Below the pieces are notes generated by a model. The model was given only the letters and a program-made list of their open reading frames with translations, ran no database searches and was not told the DNA's origin. A DNA stretch of 64,000 bases from Rhizobium nepotum 39/7 (GTDB taxonomy: Bacteria > Pseudomonadota > Alphaproteobacteria > Rhizobiales > Rhizobiaceae), in contig NZ_JWJH01000012.1 in the NCBI RefSeq assembly GCF_000949865.1, forward strand, positions 303,583 to 367,582, given 5' to 3'. Both the position numbers and the translations under genes were made by a program. Shown piece by piece: positions 47,018 through 57,868 of the stretch; the first letter of the stretch is position 1, and each line of letters opens with the position of its first letter.

Positions 47018-47071
47018 GCTTAAACGCTTAAACGCTTAAACGCTTAAACGCTTAAACGCTTAAACGTTCAA
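47016..47071. repeat. Tandem array of an 8-base unit ACGCTTAA
   Basis: Six perfect copies of ACGCTTAA in a row (47016-47063) and a seventh diverged one (ACGTTCAA, 47064-47071). No gene overlaps it. Copy number may vary between strains by slippage. Confidence 0.92.
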
Positions 47072-47101
47072 ACCCTCATGCTCAAGCCCCACGCACTACC
47101 C

Positions 47102-47797
47102 TCAAACCTTCGCAGCCACCACCGTCGCCTCGATATGATCGACCAGCGCATCCGGCAGCCCAAGCCGCCCGGCGAGCAGGTCGAGATAACCGCGCTCAGC
47201 CCGCGTATCCGCCTCGATGGCGAGACGCGAGGCGGTGTAGATTTCCACCTTCTGCTCCTCGGTGCCGGCAGCGGCCACCAGAGCGTCGATATCCAGCGGA
47301 TCGGCCAGTTCCTTTTCGAGGAACCGCTCGGCTTCCGTGTCGAGACCGGAAATCTGCACCTTTTCCATGATATTGGCGCGCTCCTTCTCGTCGATATGGC
47401 CGTCGGCCTTGGCGGCGGCGATCATCGCCTGGATGAGTTTCAGCGCGAAATCGTTGGAAAGAGCGGGAGATTGCGGGTGAAAGGCGGAATCGGCCGGTGG
47501 CGCAAGCAGTTCCGGCTCGGGTTTCGGCGCGACTTCCGGCGCCTGGCCGGATTTGTAATTCTTGTAGGCGAGATAACCGAGACCGGCGATAGCCGCGACG
47601 CCGCCGATGGTGGCGACATTGCCGGCAAGCTTGCGGCCGGTCTTCGTGCCCAGAATGGCGGCGGCGAGAGCGCCAGCCTTCATAGGATTGTTCCTGGCGA
47701 TATCGGCGGCCTGCCCGGCTCTGTCACGGACGCTTCCCGAAAGGCCCGGCACCTGTGAGCCGAGGAATTGTTCAAGAAGCTTCTTGGCGTCGAACAT
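47102..47797 (-). CDS. DUF533/TerB-like membrane-associated protein
   Basis: A 231-residue protein like YebE. N-terminal soluble part (FDAKKLLEQFLGSQVPGLSG), a hydrophobic Gly/Ala segment around residues 40-75 (AGALAAAILGTKTGRKLAGNVATIGGVAAIAGLGYLAYKNY), and a C-terminal TerB-like helical domain (LKLIQAMIAAAKADGHIDEKERANIMEKV, with the acidic DGHIDEKE). CAGGAG stands before the ATG. Exact function is unknown; homologues belong to envelope-stress regulons in other bacteria. Confidence 0.82.
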   Translation of the reverse strand: MFDAKKLLEQFLGSQVPGLSGSVRDRAGQAADIARNNPMKAGALAAAILGTKTGRKLAGNVATIGGVAAIAGLGYLAYKNYKSGQAPEVAPKPEPELLAPPADSAFHPQSPALSNDFALKLIQAMIAAAKADGHIDEKERANIMEKVQISGLDTEAERFLEKELADPLDIDALVAAAGTEEQKVEIYTASRLAIEADTRAERGYLDLLAGRLGLPDALVDHIEATVVAAKV

Positions 47798-47864
47798 CAA
47801 ATTCTCCTGTAAAAGGTCAAGTCTACAGGGGAACATAGGAAGCCATGGCACGAATATGAATGAC

Positions 47865-47894
47865 AAACCCGCTCACGCCTTCGTGAACGGGTTT
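47865..47894 (-). terminator. Stem-loop after the KDPG aldolase gene
   Basis: AAACCCGCTCAC pairs with GTGAACGGGTTT (12 bases, one mismatch) around a 6-base loop, 13 bases after the aldolase stop on the minus strand. No T-run follows, so termination would be weak or Rho-aided. Confidence 0.45.
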
Positions 47895-47906
47895 GAAGAA
47901 ACGGGA

Positions 47907-48545
47907 TCAGCCGCGCAGTGCTGCGGCTTCCGCCGCAAGCTTGGTGATGCCGGCCCAGTCAGCCGTCGCCACCAGTTCGCGCGGGGCAACCCACGAGCCG
48001 CCAACGCAGACGACGTTCGGCAGGGACAGATAGTCGTTGGCGTTCTTCAGCGAGACGCTGCCGGTCGGGCAGAACATGGTGCCGGCAAGCGGCGAGGACA
48101 GCGCCTTGAGGTAAGGAGCGCCGCCGGCCTGCTCGGCGGGGAAGAACTTCAGCACCTTGTAGCCCTCGTCGCGCAGCGCCATGACTTCGCTTGCGGTGGC
48201 AGCACCCGGAAGTAGCGGCACTTTGGAGCCACGCGCGGCCTCAAGCACGCTTTTGTTGATGCCGGGGCTGACGATGAAGGTGGAACCCGCCTCGGCGGCC
48301 GCCTCGAAATCCCTGGCATTGAGAATGGTGCCCGCGCCGACATATGCGCCTTCCACTTCCGCCGCAACCGCGCGAATGGCATCAAGGGCCGCCGGCGTAC
48401 GCATGGTGATCTCGATCGCTTTCAGACCGCCTGCGACCAGAGCGCGCGCGAGCGGCACGGCGGAAGCGGCATCATCCACGATCAGCACCGGCACGACCGG
48501 CTGAAGTTTGAGAATGGAGAGCAGTTTTTCGGAATCCTGGGCCAA
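47907..48545 (-). CDS. eda: KDPG/KHG aldolase (2-dehydro-3-deoxyphosphogluconate aldolase)
   Basis: A 212-residue class I aldolase of the Entner-Doudoroff pathway, splitting KDPG into pyruvate and glyceraldehyde 3-phosphate. TIM-barrel landmarks: [37 protein letters not shown] with the catalytic Glu, [26 protein letters not shown], and [19 protein letters not shown] holding the Schiff-base Lys (VLKFFPAE). TTG start, supported by AAGGAGG 5 bases upstream and by the lack of any nearby ATG. Fits a genus that uses this pathway as its main sugar route. Confidence 0.93.
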   Translation of the reverse strand: MAQDSEKLLSILKLQPVVPVLIVDDAASAVPLARALVAGGLKAIEITMRTPAALDAIRAVAAEVEGAYVGAGTILNARDFEAAAEAGSTFIVSPGINKSVLEAARGSKVPLLPGAATASEVMALRDEGYKVLKFFPAEQAGGAPYLKALSSPLAGTMFCPTGSVSLKNANDYLSLPNVVCVGGSWVAPRELVATADWAGITKLAAEAAALRG

Positions 48546-48714
48546 GAGAGCCTCCTTGCGCGATTGAAACGATTGAAATCCCGTTTACCGATTAGCCTGC
48601 CCCGGCTTTGATGTCGAGGCGTGACAAGGCCATTTTTATCCAGATACTTCAATCAATTCGCTTCTTCATAACCTCCTCTTGCGATAATCTGGCGCACCAG
48701 TTTGCGGAGTCAGC

Positions 48715-49227
48715 ATGGCCAAGGAAATTGAACGGAAGTTTCTTGTTGCAGGCGATGAATGGCGTAACGAGGTGACGCATAGCATGGCTTTCCGGCAGGC
48801 ATATGTCGCCTCCCTGGAAAATCGCTCTGTCAGGGTCAGGATCGTCAACCGGCGTGACGCGACACTGACCATCAAGATCGGCGCAAGCGCGCTTGTCCGC
48901 GATGAATATGAATATTCCATCCCCCTGGCAGATGCCGAGGAGCTGATGGCGAGCGCGCCGGGCGTGGTGATCGAGAAGACGCGCCACACCGTCGATCACC
49001 GCGGTTTCACCTGGGAAGTAGATGTTTTTGAAGGCATCTATCAAGGGCTTGTCGTGGCCGAGGTGGAGATGGATGACGAGAATGCCGATCCCGATCTGCC
49101 ATCGTGGCTCGGCAAGGAGGTAACCGGCGACCGCCGCTTTTCCAACCAGGCGCTCGCCATGGACAGTCCGTACGGAGACTTGCCGAATGTCTTTCAGGAT
49201 AGATCCGAGAAAACCCTTCGACAGTGA
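48715..49227 (+). CDS. CYTH-domain triphosphatase
   Basis: A 170-residue CYTH (CyaB/thiamine triphosphatase) tunnel-fold protein. The signature EIERKFLV at residues 4-11 is intact, as are the Arg/Lys ladder RQAYV, RVRIVNRRDATLTIKIG, and the acidic pair VAEVEMDDEN. It probably hydrolyses inorganic tripolyphosphate. GGAG lies before the ATG. The last 41 bases overlap the CHAD gene in another frame. Confidence 0.87.
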   Translation: MAKEIERKFLVAGDEWRNEVTHSMAFRQAYVASLENRSVRVRIVNRRDATLTIKIGASALVRDEYEYSIPLADAEELMASAPGVVIEKTRHTVDHRGFTWEVDVFEGIYQGLVVAEVEMDDENADPDLPSWLGKEVTGDRRFSNQALAMDSPYGDLPNVFQDRSEKTLRQ

Positions 49228-50095
49228 AATCCGCCGCGCCGGGCTGGAACTGATCGAGGATACGATAGCAACCCTTCGCGTCCGGCCCTCTGGAAGCTAT
49301 GAGGCGGTGCACGATGCGCGCAAGCGGTTCAAGCGGCTGCGCGCGCTCTACCGCCTCATCGCCAAGGCGGCGCCCGATTTCCGCGACCAAGAAAACACCC
49401 GTTTTCGCGATATAGCCCGCTCGCTCGCCTTTGCGCGGGAAGCGACGGCGCTGGTGGAGACGGCAGAATATCTCGAGACTTTCGCGCGCTCCAATACCCA
49501 GGGCAAGGCGCTGCGGGCGATCACGACAATCCTGCGCAAGCGCCGCGACCACGCCATCGAACAGGGGGAGGATCTTGACGACGCCATAACGGCCGCCATT
49601 GCCGGCTGCGAAGAAGGGCGCGAGAGACTGAAGGCCGTGTCGCTTCCCGACGGCCCGAAACGCACAACGAGACTGTTGAAGACGGGTTGGGCCAGGCAGA
49701 GGAAGAGGGCGCGCAAGGCGCTGGCCGACTGCCGTGACCACGCCGATGCCGAACATTTCCACGAATTGCGCAAGGCCGGGCAGGTCTACTGGATGTATCT
49801 CCGCCTTCTGCACCGTCTCTGGCCCTCCGCCATGCGCGCCAAGCGGGCCGACACCAAGCGGCTGGTCGACATCCTCGGTCATGAGCATGACCTTTCGGTC
49901 CTTGCCGCCTTCGCCGGGCGGGAACCGGAACGTTTCGGCAATGGTGAGCGGCTGGCCCTGCTTCTCGAGACGATCATGGAGAGGCAGCAGGCGCTACGCG
50001 CGGAAAGCCTTGAACTGGCGAGCAAAGCCTTCTCCGAATCCGCCGGCACCGAAAGCCGCATCATCGGCCTTTTGTGGCGACAGGCGGCGAAATAG
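49187..50095 (+). CDS. CHAD-domain protein
   Basis: A 302-residue helical CHAD protein with the conserved histidines that bind polyphosphate: YEAVHDARKRFKRLRALYRL (about residues 40-59), EHFHELRKAGQVYWMYLRLL, and LVDILGHEHDLSVLAAF. CHAD proteins localise to polyphosphate granules. In many bacteria it is fused C-terminal to CYTH; here the two are separate genes overlapping by 41 bases, so made together. Highly basic overall. Confidence 0.85.
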   Translation: MSFRIDPRKPFDSEIRRAGLELIEDTIATLRVRPSGSYEAVHDARKRFKRLRALYRLIAKAAPDFRDQENTRFRDIARSLAFAREATALVETAEYLETFARSNTQGKALRAITTILRKRRDHAIEQGEDLDDAITAAIAGCEEGRERLKAVSLPDGPKRTTRLLKTGWARQRKRARKALADCRDHADAEHFHELRKAGQVYWMYLRLLHRLWPSAMRAKRADTKRLVDILGHEHDLSVLAAFAGREPERFGNGERLALLLETIMERQQALRAESLELASKAFSESAGTESRIIGLLWRQAAK

Positions 50096-50149
50096 GCTGG
50101 AAAGCAAGGCGTGACCAGAGTTATCGGCGGCGGCAAAGCCACATACTCC

Positions 50150-50222
50150 GTCATCCTTGGGCTTGCCCCAAGGATCCATGGTGCACCGGGTTGTGGATCC
50201 TCGGGACAAGCCAGAGGATGAC
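50150..50222. repeat. Palindromic repeat, family B, copy 2
   Basis: GTCATCCTTGGGCTTGCCCC (hairpin CCTTGGG/CCCAAGG) and the closing half ending in AGAGGATGAC form an inverted repeat with an inner GGATCCATGG / TGTGGATCC segment. Between chad and trhO. Confidence 0.75.
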
Positions 50223-50378
50223 TGAAGAAATGTTTTACCGTCTCACTAAGGCGGGATTTCGGGCACGGTCCGCCCTCGCGTTTCGCCACCACCCTGCTTG
50301 ATACTTGACGATTTTCAAAATATCGGCAGCAGCGGATAAATATTGATTTGCGGCCGCCGCCGCTGTATTTCAGCGCCC

Positions 50379-51335
50379 ATGACCGACACCACCATTCTCC
50401 CCCGCCCGGAAATAGCGCCCGACGCCACTGGCGATTTTCTGGTGGCCGCGCTTTATCATTTCGCCCGCCTGCCGCGGTTCGAAAGCCTGCGCGAGCCGCT
50501 GTTTCAGCTCTGCCAGGAAAATGGCGTCAAAGGCACGCTGCTTCTGGCGGCTGAGGGCATCAACGGCACAATTGCCGGACCGGATGCGGGAACGCGCACC
50601 GTGCTCGCCTTCCTGCGCGCACAGCCGGAATTCGCCACGCTGGAGCACAAGGAAAGCCGTGCATCGGCCATGCCTTTCGTGCGCATGAAGGTGAAGCTCA
50701 AGAAAGAGATCGTCACCATGGGCGTGCCGGATATCGATCCGAACCGCATCGTCGGCACCTATGTCGAGCCGCGTGACTGGAACGGGCTGATCTCCGATCC
50801 CGATACCATCGTCATCGACACGCGCAACGATTATGAGACCGCCATCGGCCTCTTCAAGGGCGCGGTCGATCCGAAGACCAAGACCTTCCGCGAGTTTCCC
50901 GACTGGGTGAAAAACAATCCCGGCCTGCATAACAAGCCGAAGATCGCCATGTATTGCACCGGCGGCATCCGCTGCGAGAAGGCCACCGCCTTCATGAAGG
51001 AACAGGGCTTCGACGAGGTCTACCACCTCAAGGGCGGCATTCTCAAATATCTGGAGGAAGTGCCGGAAGAAGAGAGCCTGTGGGAGGGCGCCTGTTTCGT
51101 GTTCGACGAGCGCGTCTCGGTGGTCCATGGTCTTGCCGAAGGCGACCACCAGCTCTGCCACGCCTGCCGCAATCCCATCACACCCGAGGTGCGGCAATCG
51201 CCGCTGTTCGAGGAAGGCGTTTCCTGCCCGAGCTGTTACGAAGACCGGACGGAAGAAGACCGTCAGCGGTTCCGCGACCGGCAGCAGCAGATCGAACTGG
51301 CAAAGAAGCGCGGCGAGCGGCATCTGGGGCGGTGA
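50379..51335 (+). CDS. trhO: tRNA uridine-34 hydroxylase TrhO (rhodanese family)
   Basis: A 318-residue protein of the YceA/TrhO family, which makes 5-hydroxyuridine at position 34 of tRNAs. N-terminal TrhO domain ([26 protein letters not shown]), rhodanese domain with the active-site loop [15 protein letters not shown], and a C-terminal zinc-like region with two Cys pairs ([16 protein letters not shown]). The ATG giving [12 protein letters not shown] was taken; the frame extends 12 codons upstream but without support. Common in rhizobia as a monocistronic gene. Confidence 0.9.
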   Translation: MTDTTILPRPEIAPDATGDFLVAALYHFARLPRFESLREPLFQLCQENGVKGTLLLAAEGINGTIAGPDAGTRTVLAFLRAQPEFATLEHKESRASAMPFVRMKVKLKKEIVTMGVPDIDPNRIVGTYVEPRDWNGLISDPDTIVIDTRNDYETAIGLFKGAVDPKTKTFREFPDWVKNNPGLHNKPKIAMYCTGGIRCEKATAFMKEQGFDEVYHLKGGILKYLEEVPEEESLWEGACFVFDERVSVVHGLAEGDHQLCHACRNPITPEVRQSPLFEEGVSCPSCYEDRTEEDRQRFRDRQQQIELAKKRGERHLGR

Positions 51336-51392
51336 TGTCGTTCGGCCAGAGCCATGCAGTCGTCGCATTTCGATTGAGCAGGTGCCGCGTAT

Positions 51393-51514
51393 TTCTTCTC
51401 CCCGAGGGGGAGAAGGTCGCGGCAGCGGGATGAGGGGGAAAGGGTGCGGTCAATCACTAACGTTGCCCCCTCATCCGGCCCTTCGGGCCACCTTCTCCCC
51501 GGCGGGGAGAAGAA
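51393..51514. repeat. Palindromic repeat, family D, copy 1
   Basis: Ends with matching TTCTTCTCCCCGAGGGGGAG and its near-complement; each end also folds on itself (TTCTCCCC/GGGGAGAA). An inner pair ATGAGGGGG/CCCCCTCAT spans a diverged centre. Lies between convergent trhO and the GGDEF-EAL gene. Confidence 0.8.
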
Positions 51515-51548
51515 ACTGGCCGTAACCGCCGGCAATACACCGTCACCC

Positions 51549-53753
51549 TTACTCTCCCGCCCGGAGCGCAAACAGCGGCGCCGTCTGCTCCTCCAGCATG
51601 GCGGTAATCTCTTCGGCGGCGACCGGTTTTGAGAACAGGTAACCCTGCAACTCGTCGCACCCGCACAGATGCAGGATGGCCGCCTGCTCTTCCGTCTCGA
51701 CGCCTTCCGCCGTGACGGGAATATCGAGCGATTTCGCCAGCGCCACGGTCGCCTGCAGCATTTCCAGCGACCGCCCGCCCTTTTCGAGCGCCATGACCAG
51801 TGACCGGTCGATCTTCATACGGTCGAAACCGAAGCGGCGCAGATATCCCACACTTGCGAAACCGGCGCCGAAATCGTCGAGCGCGATATGCAGGCCAAGC
51901 TGTTTCAGCTTGTCGATCGCCGCACTTGCCCGCTCCGGATGCTGGATGAAATAACCCTCTGTCATTTCCAGCCGCAGCCTTGCGGTCGGTGTCTGCGTGG
52001 CGGCAAGAATATCCGTGATATGACCGGAAAAGGCCGGATTGCGGAACTGAACGGGTGAAATATTCACCGAAAGCTTGATCGATGGCCATTGTCCCGCCGT
52101 CTCGCAGGCTTTGCGCAGAACCAGAAGACCGAGCCGGTCGATAAGGCCGCTGGTCTCGGCAGCAGCGATGAAGATGTCCGGCGGCACAAAGCCGTATCCC
52201 GGCCTTTGCCAGCGGGCAAGCGCCTCCACCCCGGTGATGCAGCGCGTGGCGGCGCTGACGACCGGCTGGTAGACCACCGATATCTCGTCATTCAAAATGG
52301 CATATCGCAGATCAGCCTCGAGCTGCAGTTTTTCCTCGCGCAGCGCATCCATTTTCAGCTCGTAGGAGACGAAACGCCCGCGACCGTTTTCCTTGGCCTG
52401 ATACATGGCCATATCGGCGCGGCGCAGCAGTTCCTCGCCGGTGATATCGCCGGAGCGCGAAACCGAGGTGCCGATGCTGCAACCGATGCTCGCCACCCGC
52501 TCACCGATGCTGAAAGGCTCGGTGAAAAGTTCGAGCAGCGCCTGACAGAGCTTACGGCCTTCCGACCAGACGTCATTGCCCTGAATGGCGATGGCGAACT
52601 CGTCGCCGCCGAGCCGTGCGAGCACTGCACCTTCCGGCACCAGCACGCGCAGCGCCGCCGCCACGCCCTTGATCAGCCGGTCGCCGGCGGCGTGGCCGTA
52701 GGAATCGTTGATTTCCTTGAAACCGTCTAGATCGAGATAAAGCAGCTTGATATCGGATTTGTCATGCCGGGCCTTGCCGACCATGCGGTCCAGTCTGGAG
52801 AACAGGCCGGCACGGTTGCTGAGGCCGCTCAGACGGTCGCGCAGTGCGTCTTCCCGTGCCGCCGCCTCGTCGGCCTTCAGCCGGTCGAGCGTGGCCGAGC
52901 CAATGATGAGAAGCACCAGAAAAAACGTGCCGGCAATGCCGAGCGCGGTGAAGACGACCGGTCGCGCCTCGTGAAAACTGACGTCTCCCGGCAGATGCGA
53001 GCGCCAGACGAGGCGCGCCAGCACATTGCCGAGCGGATTGACGATATCCACATGGTTGGGCGCCGGCCCGTCGCCATATTGCAGTTCCAGCCCTTCGACG
53101 ACATAGTTGCGGGCAAGCTTGTCCACCGTCGCCTGCCTGAGATGGCGGGCGAAAATCAGATAGCGCCGCTCCGCGCCGACCTCTGGCAAGGCGCCGGATT
53201 TGAGCCGCACCAGCGCCACGCCTGCGGCAGCGACGCCATCGCGGGTTTCGACGAAGCCCGTGACCTGGGAGCTGACGCCGGGACGCATGGAGCGTACCCG
53301 TTCGACCATTTCCCTGAGACCAGCCCCGAAATAGGCGTCGGGCTTCCAGGCGACCGGCTTGCCGTTCTGGTAGGCCATCTGGACCTTGCCGCCCTCGTCA
53401 AGGACGACGGCGGTATCGAAAAGATCGCTGTTGACCGTCATGTCGCCATAATTGCTGGCCACCCAGTCGAACCTGTCGGGGGCGTAGACATAGTCGGCGG
53501 CATCGTCCCAGGCGGCGTAGTCGTTCAGCGTCGCGCCCAGCTGTTCGCGGAACGTGACAAGGGCGCCGGCCGTCGTCTCGCGCGAGCGGGCATTGTCGAG
53601 AGAATTCGCCTTTTCCCTGACCTGGCTGAGGGCGGACAAAACCAGCGCGGTGACGATGAGAAGCACCAGCGCGAAGGTGGACAATACGACGCCGACGGCG
53701 GTTCTGCGCCCGACCGGCAAATATTCCCCAATATTTCGCGGCGCAATCCGCAT
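51549..53753 (-). CDS. CHASE4-type sensor with GGDEF and EAL domains
   Basis: A 734-residue inner-membrane cyclic-di-GMP protein. Span one near residues 16-38, a periplasmic CHASE4-like domain (about 40-230; FREQLGATLNDYAAWDDAADYVYAPD), and span two (FTALGIAGTFFLVLLIIGSATL). Then comes a GGDEF domain with intact RLGGDEFAIAI. The EAL domain shows GVEALARWQRP, LSVNISPVQF, EMTEGYF, DDFGAGFASVGYL, KIDRSLV and AEGVETEEQ. The EAL metal-site residues look complete, so both activities are possible. GGGGAT precedes the chosen ATG; a longer frame adds 13 codons. Signal sensed is unknown. Confidence 0.87.
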   Translation of the reverse strand: MRIAPRNIGEYLPVGRRTAVGVVLSTFALVLLIVTALVLSALSQVREKANSLDNARSRETTAGALVTFREQLGATLNDYAAWDDAADYVYAPDRFDWVASNYGDMTVNSDLFDTAVVLDEGGKVQMAYQNGKPVAWKPDAYFGAGLREMVERVRSMRPGVSSQVTGFVETRDGVAAAGVALVRLKSGALPEVGAERRYLIFARHLRQATVDKLARNYVVEGLELQYGDGPAPNHVDIVNPLGNVLARLVWRSHLPGDVSFHEARPVVFTALGIAGTFFLVLLIIGSATLDRLKADEAAAREDALRDRLSGLSNRAGLFSRLDRMVGKARHDKSDIKLLYLDLDGFKEINDSYGHAAGDRLIKGVAAALRVLVPEGAVLARLGGDEFAIAIQGNDVWSEGRKLCQALLELFTEPFSIGERVASIGCSIGTSVSRSGDITGEELLRRADMAMYQAKENGRGRFVSYELKMDALREEKLQLEADLRYAILNDEISVVYQPVVSAATRCITGVEALARWQRPGYGFVPPDIFIAAAETSGLIDRLGLLVLRKACETAGQWPSIKLSVNISPVQFRNPAFSGHITDILAATQTPTARLRLEMTEGYFIQHPERASAAIDKLKQLGLHIALDDFGAGFASVGYLRRFGFDRMKIDRSLVMALEKGGRSLEMLQATVALAKSLDIPVTAEGVETEEQAAILHLCGCDELQGYLFSKPVAAEEITAMLEEQTAPLFALRAGE

Positions 53754-53935
53754 AAAATCCCCTTCGAAAGCACTATCTTGCAAAGGAAACATTCAAAAGC
53801 CGTTAAGTCCGGCTGTGATGCGCACCCAAAAAAGAACGGGTATAAAACGACAGTCGGAGCAAAACCGCGAAAAATCCTTCCATGAAATGACGGGGGTTTT
53901 TCATGCTGCGCCGATTTACGGCTGCCCCAGTAAAC

Positions 53936-53963
53936 AAAAAACCTCCCCCGCGAACGGGAGAGG
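53936..53963 (-). terminator. Intrinsic terminator of metNIQ
   Basis: On the minus strand, CCTCTCCC and GGGGGAGG pair (one mismatch) and are followed by six Ts. It lies 61 bases after the metQ stop. Confidence 0.75.
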
Positions 53964-54024
53964 CTGCAATTTTTGTCGTGACTGGCTGGATTACCGGGAC
54001 GGCCAGATTGTTAGGACGGCCGGA

Positions 54025-54804
54025 TTACCAGGACGGAATGACCGTGCCGTTGAACTTCTCCAGAATGAAGGCCTTCACTTCCGGGCTCTGGTAGGATTCA
54101 ACCAGCGTCTTTACCCAGGGCTTGTCCTTGTCCTGCGCACGAACAGCGATGACGTTCGCATAAGGAGACTTTTCGCTTTCGATGGCGATGGAGTCCTTCT
54201 TGGGGTTCAGGCCTGCTGCCGTGGCGTAGTTGGTGTTGATGACCGAAGCGTCGGTGTCATCCAGCGAGCGCGGCAGCTGGGCAGCGTCAAGCTCGACGAT
54301 CTGGATGTTCTTCGGGTTTTCGGTGATATCGGCAGGCGTTACCTTCAGACCGGCTTCTTCCTTGACCTTGAGCACACCCTTGGAAGCGAGAACGAGAAGC
54401 GCACGGCCGCCATTGGTCGGGTCGTTCGGAATGCCGACCGTCGCGCCGTCCTTCAGCTCGTCGAGGCTCTTCACCTTCTTCGAATAAACGCCCATCGGCG
54501 TGGTGATGGTGGTGCCGACGCTGACGAGATCGAACTTGCGGTCGGTGATCTGGTTGTCGAGATAAGGCTGGTGCTGGAACGAGTTGGCCTGAAGTTCACC
54601 GTCTGCCAGCGCCTGGTTCGGCACGACGTAATCGGAGAATTCGATGATATCGATGTCCAGACCCTTGGTGGCCGCGATCTTCTTGACCTGTTCCATGATC
54701 TGCGCGTGCTCAGCGGGCGTTACGCCGACCTTGATGGTTTCGGCAAGCGCCTGACCTGCGGTCAAGAGAGCGGCGAGCGATGCCGCGAGGATGATTTTTT
54801 TCAT
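54025..54804 (-). CDS. metQ: Methionine ABC transporter substrate-binding protein MetQ
   Basis: A 259-residue NlpA/MetQ-type protein. Signal peptide KKIILAASLAALLTAGQALA leads to ETIKVGVTPAEHAQIMEQVKK; there is no lipobox Cys, so unlike E. coli MetQ it is a free periplasmic protein. Family landmarks FSDYVVPNQALADGELQANSFQHQPYLDNQ and IPNDPTNGGRALLVL are intact. Last gene of metN-metI-metQ, followed by an intrinsic terminator. Confidence 0.92.
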   Translation of the reverse strand: MKKIILAASLAALLTAGQALAETIKVGVTPAEHAQIMEQVKKIAATKGLDIDIIEFSDYVVPNQALADGELQANSFQHQPYLDNQITDRKFDLVSVGTTITTPMGVYSKKVKSLDELKDGATVGIPNDPTNGGRALLVLASKGVLKVKEEAGLKVTPADITENPKNIQIVELDAAQLPRSLDDTDASVINTNYATAAGLNPKKDSIAIESEKSPYANVIAVRAQDKDKPWVKTLVESYQSPEVKAFILEKFNGTVIPSW

Positions 54805-54852
54805 GGGTCTCTCCTTGGGTTGTATGTTTTTTTATTGCGTAGAATGCGAATG

Positions 54853-56674
<1,822 letters not shown>

Positions 56675-56799
56675 TCAAAAAATCCTGTTGCGGTGCTGAA
56701 CCGCTCTCTTCATGCAGCCGCTTGGCACATTCGATGACAGCTGATTTTCCGGGTCATTTCGTCAGGCTTTCACTCAGAAATGCCGGGGATCGGCAATTC

Positions 56800-56829
56800 G
56801 ATGGCGCATACTTGCCCGCAGGCGCCATC
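56800..56829 (-). promoter_or_regulatory. Hairpin in the region upstream of metN
   Basis: Perfect 8-base arms GATGGCGC and GCGCCATC with a 14-base loop, about 160 bases before metN. It could be part of a methionine-responsive leader or an operator. I do not recognise the SAM-I or SAM-II consensus around it. Confidence 0.35.
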
Positions 56830-56868
56830 TTTTAACAGGGATGATTTTTCAATTATATGAAATCAGAG

Positions 56869-56906
56869 AAAAAATCTACCGCAAAGCCGTCGGGGCGGCC
56901 CTGCGG
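56869..56906 (-). terminator. Intrinsic terminator of the nitroreductase gene
   Basis: On the minus strand, CCGCA...GCCG and CGGC...TGCGG form an interrupted stem, followed by TAGATTTTTT. It lies 29 bases after the nitroreductase stop and separates it from metN. Confidence 0.65.
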
Positions 56907-56934
56907 CAGTCAAGTTTTCGCAACCGTGTGAAAA

Positions 56935-57564
56935 TCAGACGCGGCTGACGAATTCTTCAAGCGGGCGGCGGACCTTCTTCAGGTTCACCAGCCAGTCGCC
57001 TTCCGGCTCGCGGTATCCGAGCGGCAGGAGGGTGACAGAACGCAGGCCCTTTTCGCGAAGACCAAGGATTTCATCCAGCTTTGCCGGATCGAAACCTTCC
57101 ATCGGGGTGGAATCCACACCTTCGAAGGCGGCCTGCGCCACCGCCATGCCGAAGCCGATATAGGCCTGACGGGCGGCGTGTTCGAAATTCACTTCCGCAT
57201 CACGCTGCGGATAGGAGGAGAGAAGCTTCTGACGATAGGCTTCCCAGCCCTCGTTCGAGGAACCGCGCTCTTCATTGACCAGATCGAACATATGGTTGAT
57301 CCGCTCTTCCGTGTAATTATCCCACGCCGCAAACACCAGAAGATGCGAAGCTTCGGTGACCTGCGCCTGGTTCCACGCGATCTCGCGGATTTTCGCCCGC
57401 ACTTCCGGATCGGTAACCACGATCACCTCGAAAGGCTGCAACCCGCTGGAGGTGGGCGCAAGTCGCGCTGCCTCAACGATGCGCTCGACCTTGTCTTCCG
57501 ACACCGACTTCGACGGATCCATTTTCTTGGTGGCGTAACGCCAGTTGAGTTTTTCGATAAGCAT
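56935..57564 (-). CDS. NAD(P)H-dependent nitroreductase-family oxidoreductase
   Basis: A 209-residue FMN protein of the NfsB-like group. FMN contacts: RYATKKMD near residue 9 (Arg/Lys for the FMN phosphate), RLAPTSSGLQPFEVIVV (Ser-rich, about residues 33-49), and LLPLGYREPEGDW near the C-terminus. The middle has the family YIGFGMAVAQAAFEGVDSTPMEGFD. AGGGAAAA precedes the ATG. Likely reduces quinones or nitro compounds; the natural substrate is unknown. Confidence 0.87.
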   Translation of the reverse strand: MLIEKLNWRYATKKMDPSKSVSEDKVERIVEAARLAPTSSGLQPFEVIVVTDPEVRAKIREIAWNQAQVTEASHLLVFAAWDNYTEERINHMFDLVNEERGSSNEGWEAYRQKLLSSYPQRDAEVNFEHAARQAYIGFGMAVAQAAFEGVDSTPMEGFDPAKLDEILGLREKGLRSVTLLPLGYREPEGDWLVNLKKVRRPLEEFVSRV

Positions 57565-57743
57565 GTTCGTTTTCCCTGGGAGGACCAGCCCGCGCCGCCG
57601 GATGAGGCGGCAGCAGGCGCTACGCCTTCGTAGCCTGTCTGACATAGGAGACGGGATGGCGGGCGCAAGCAGGCACCGCAGGGTAACTGGCAAAAAAGTC
57701 AGGAAAACTGATAATAATGCGGCAGAATTTTTGTCACACCCGG

Positions 57744-57816
57744 TGTCATCCTCGGGCTTGACCCGAGGATCCATAATTTCAACGCTTATGGATCCTCGCC
57801 TCAAGGGCGAGGATGA
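57744..57816. repeat. Palindromic repeat, family B, copy 3
   Basis: GTCATCCTCGGGCTTGACCC starts and CAAGGGCGAGGATGAC ends an inverted repeat; each end also forms its own hairpin (CCTCGGG/CCCGAGG; CCTCGCC/GGGCGAGG), and GGATCCATAA/TTATGGATCC pair inside. Between abg and the nitroreductase gene. Confidence 0.82.
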
Positions 57817-57868
57817 CGGAGGAGAGGTTGAATGCTTTTACAGCGATCTCACCGCCGATTTCGCTCGT

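Noticed and set aside
47016..47071. CRISPR-like short repeats
   Set aside because: The 8-base units are contiguous with no spacers and no cas genes are near; it is a simple tandem array.
56800..56934. SAM-II riboswitch before metN
   Set aside because: I could not find the conserved pseudoknot sequence of SAM-II or the kink-turn region of SAM-I; only a plain hairpin is supported.
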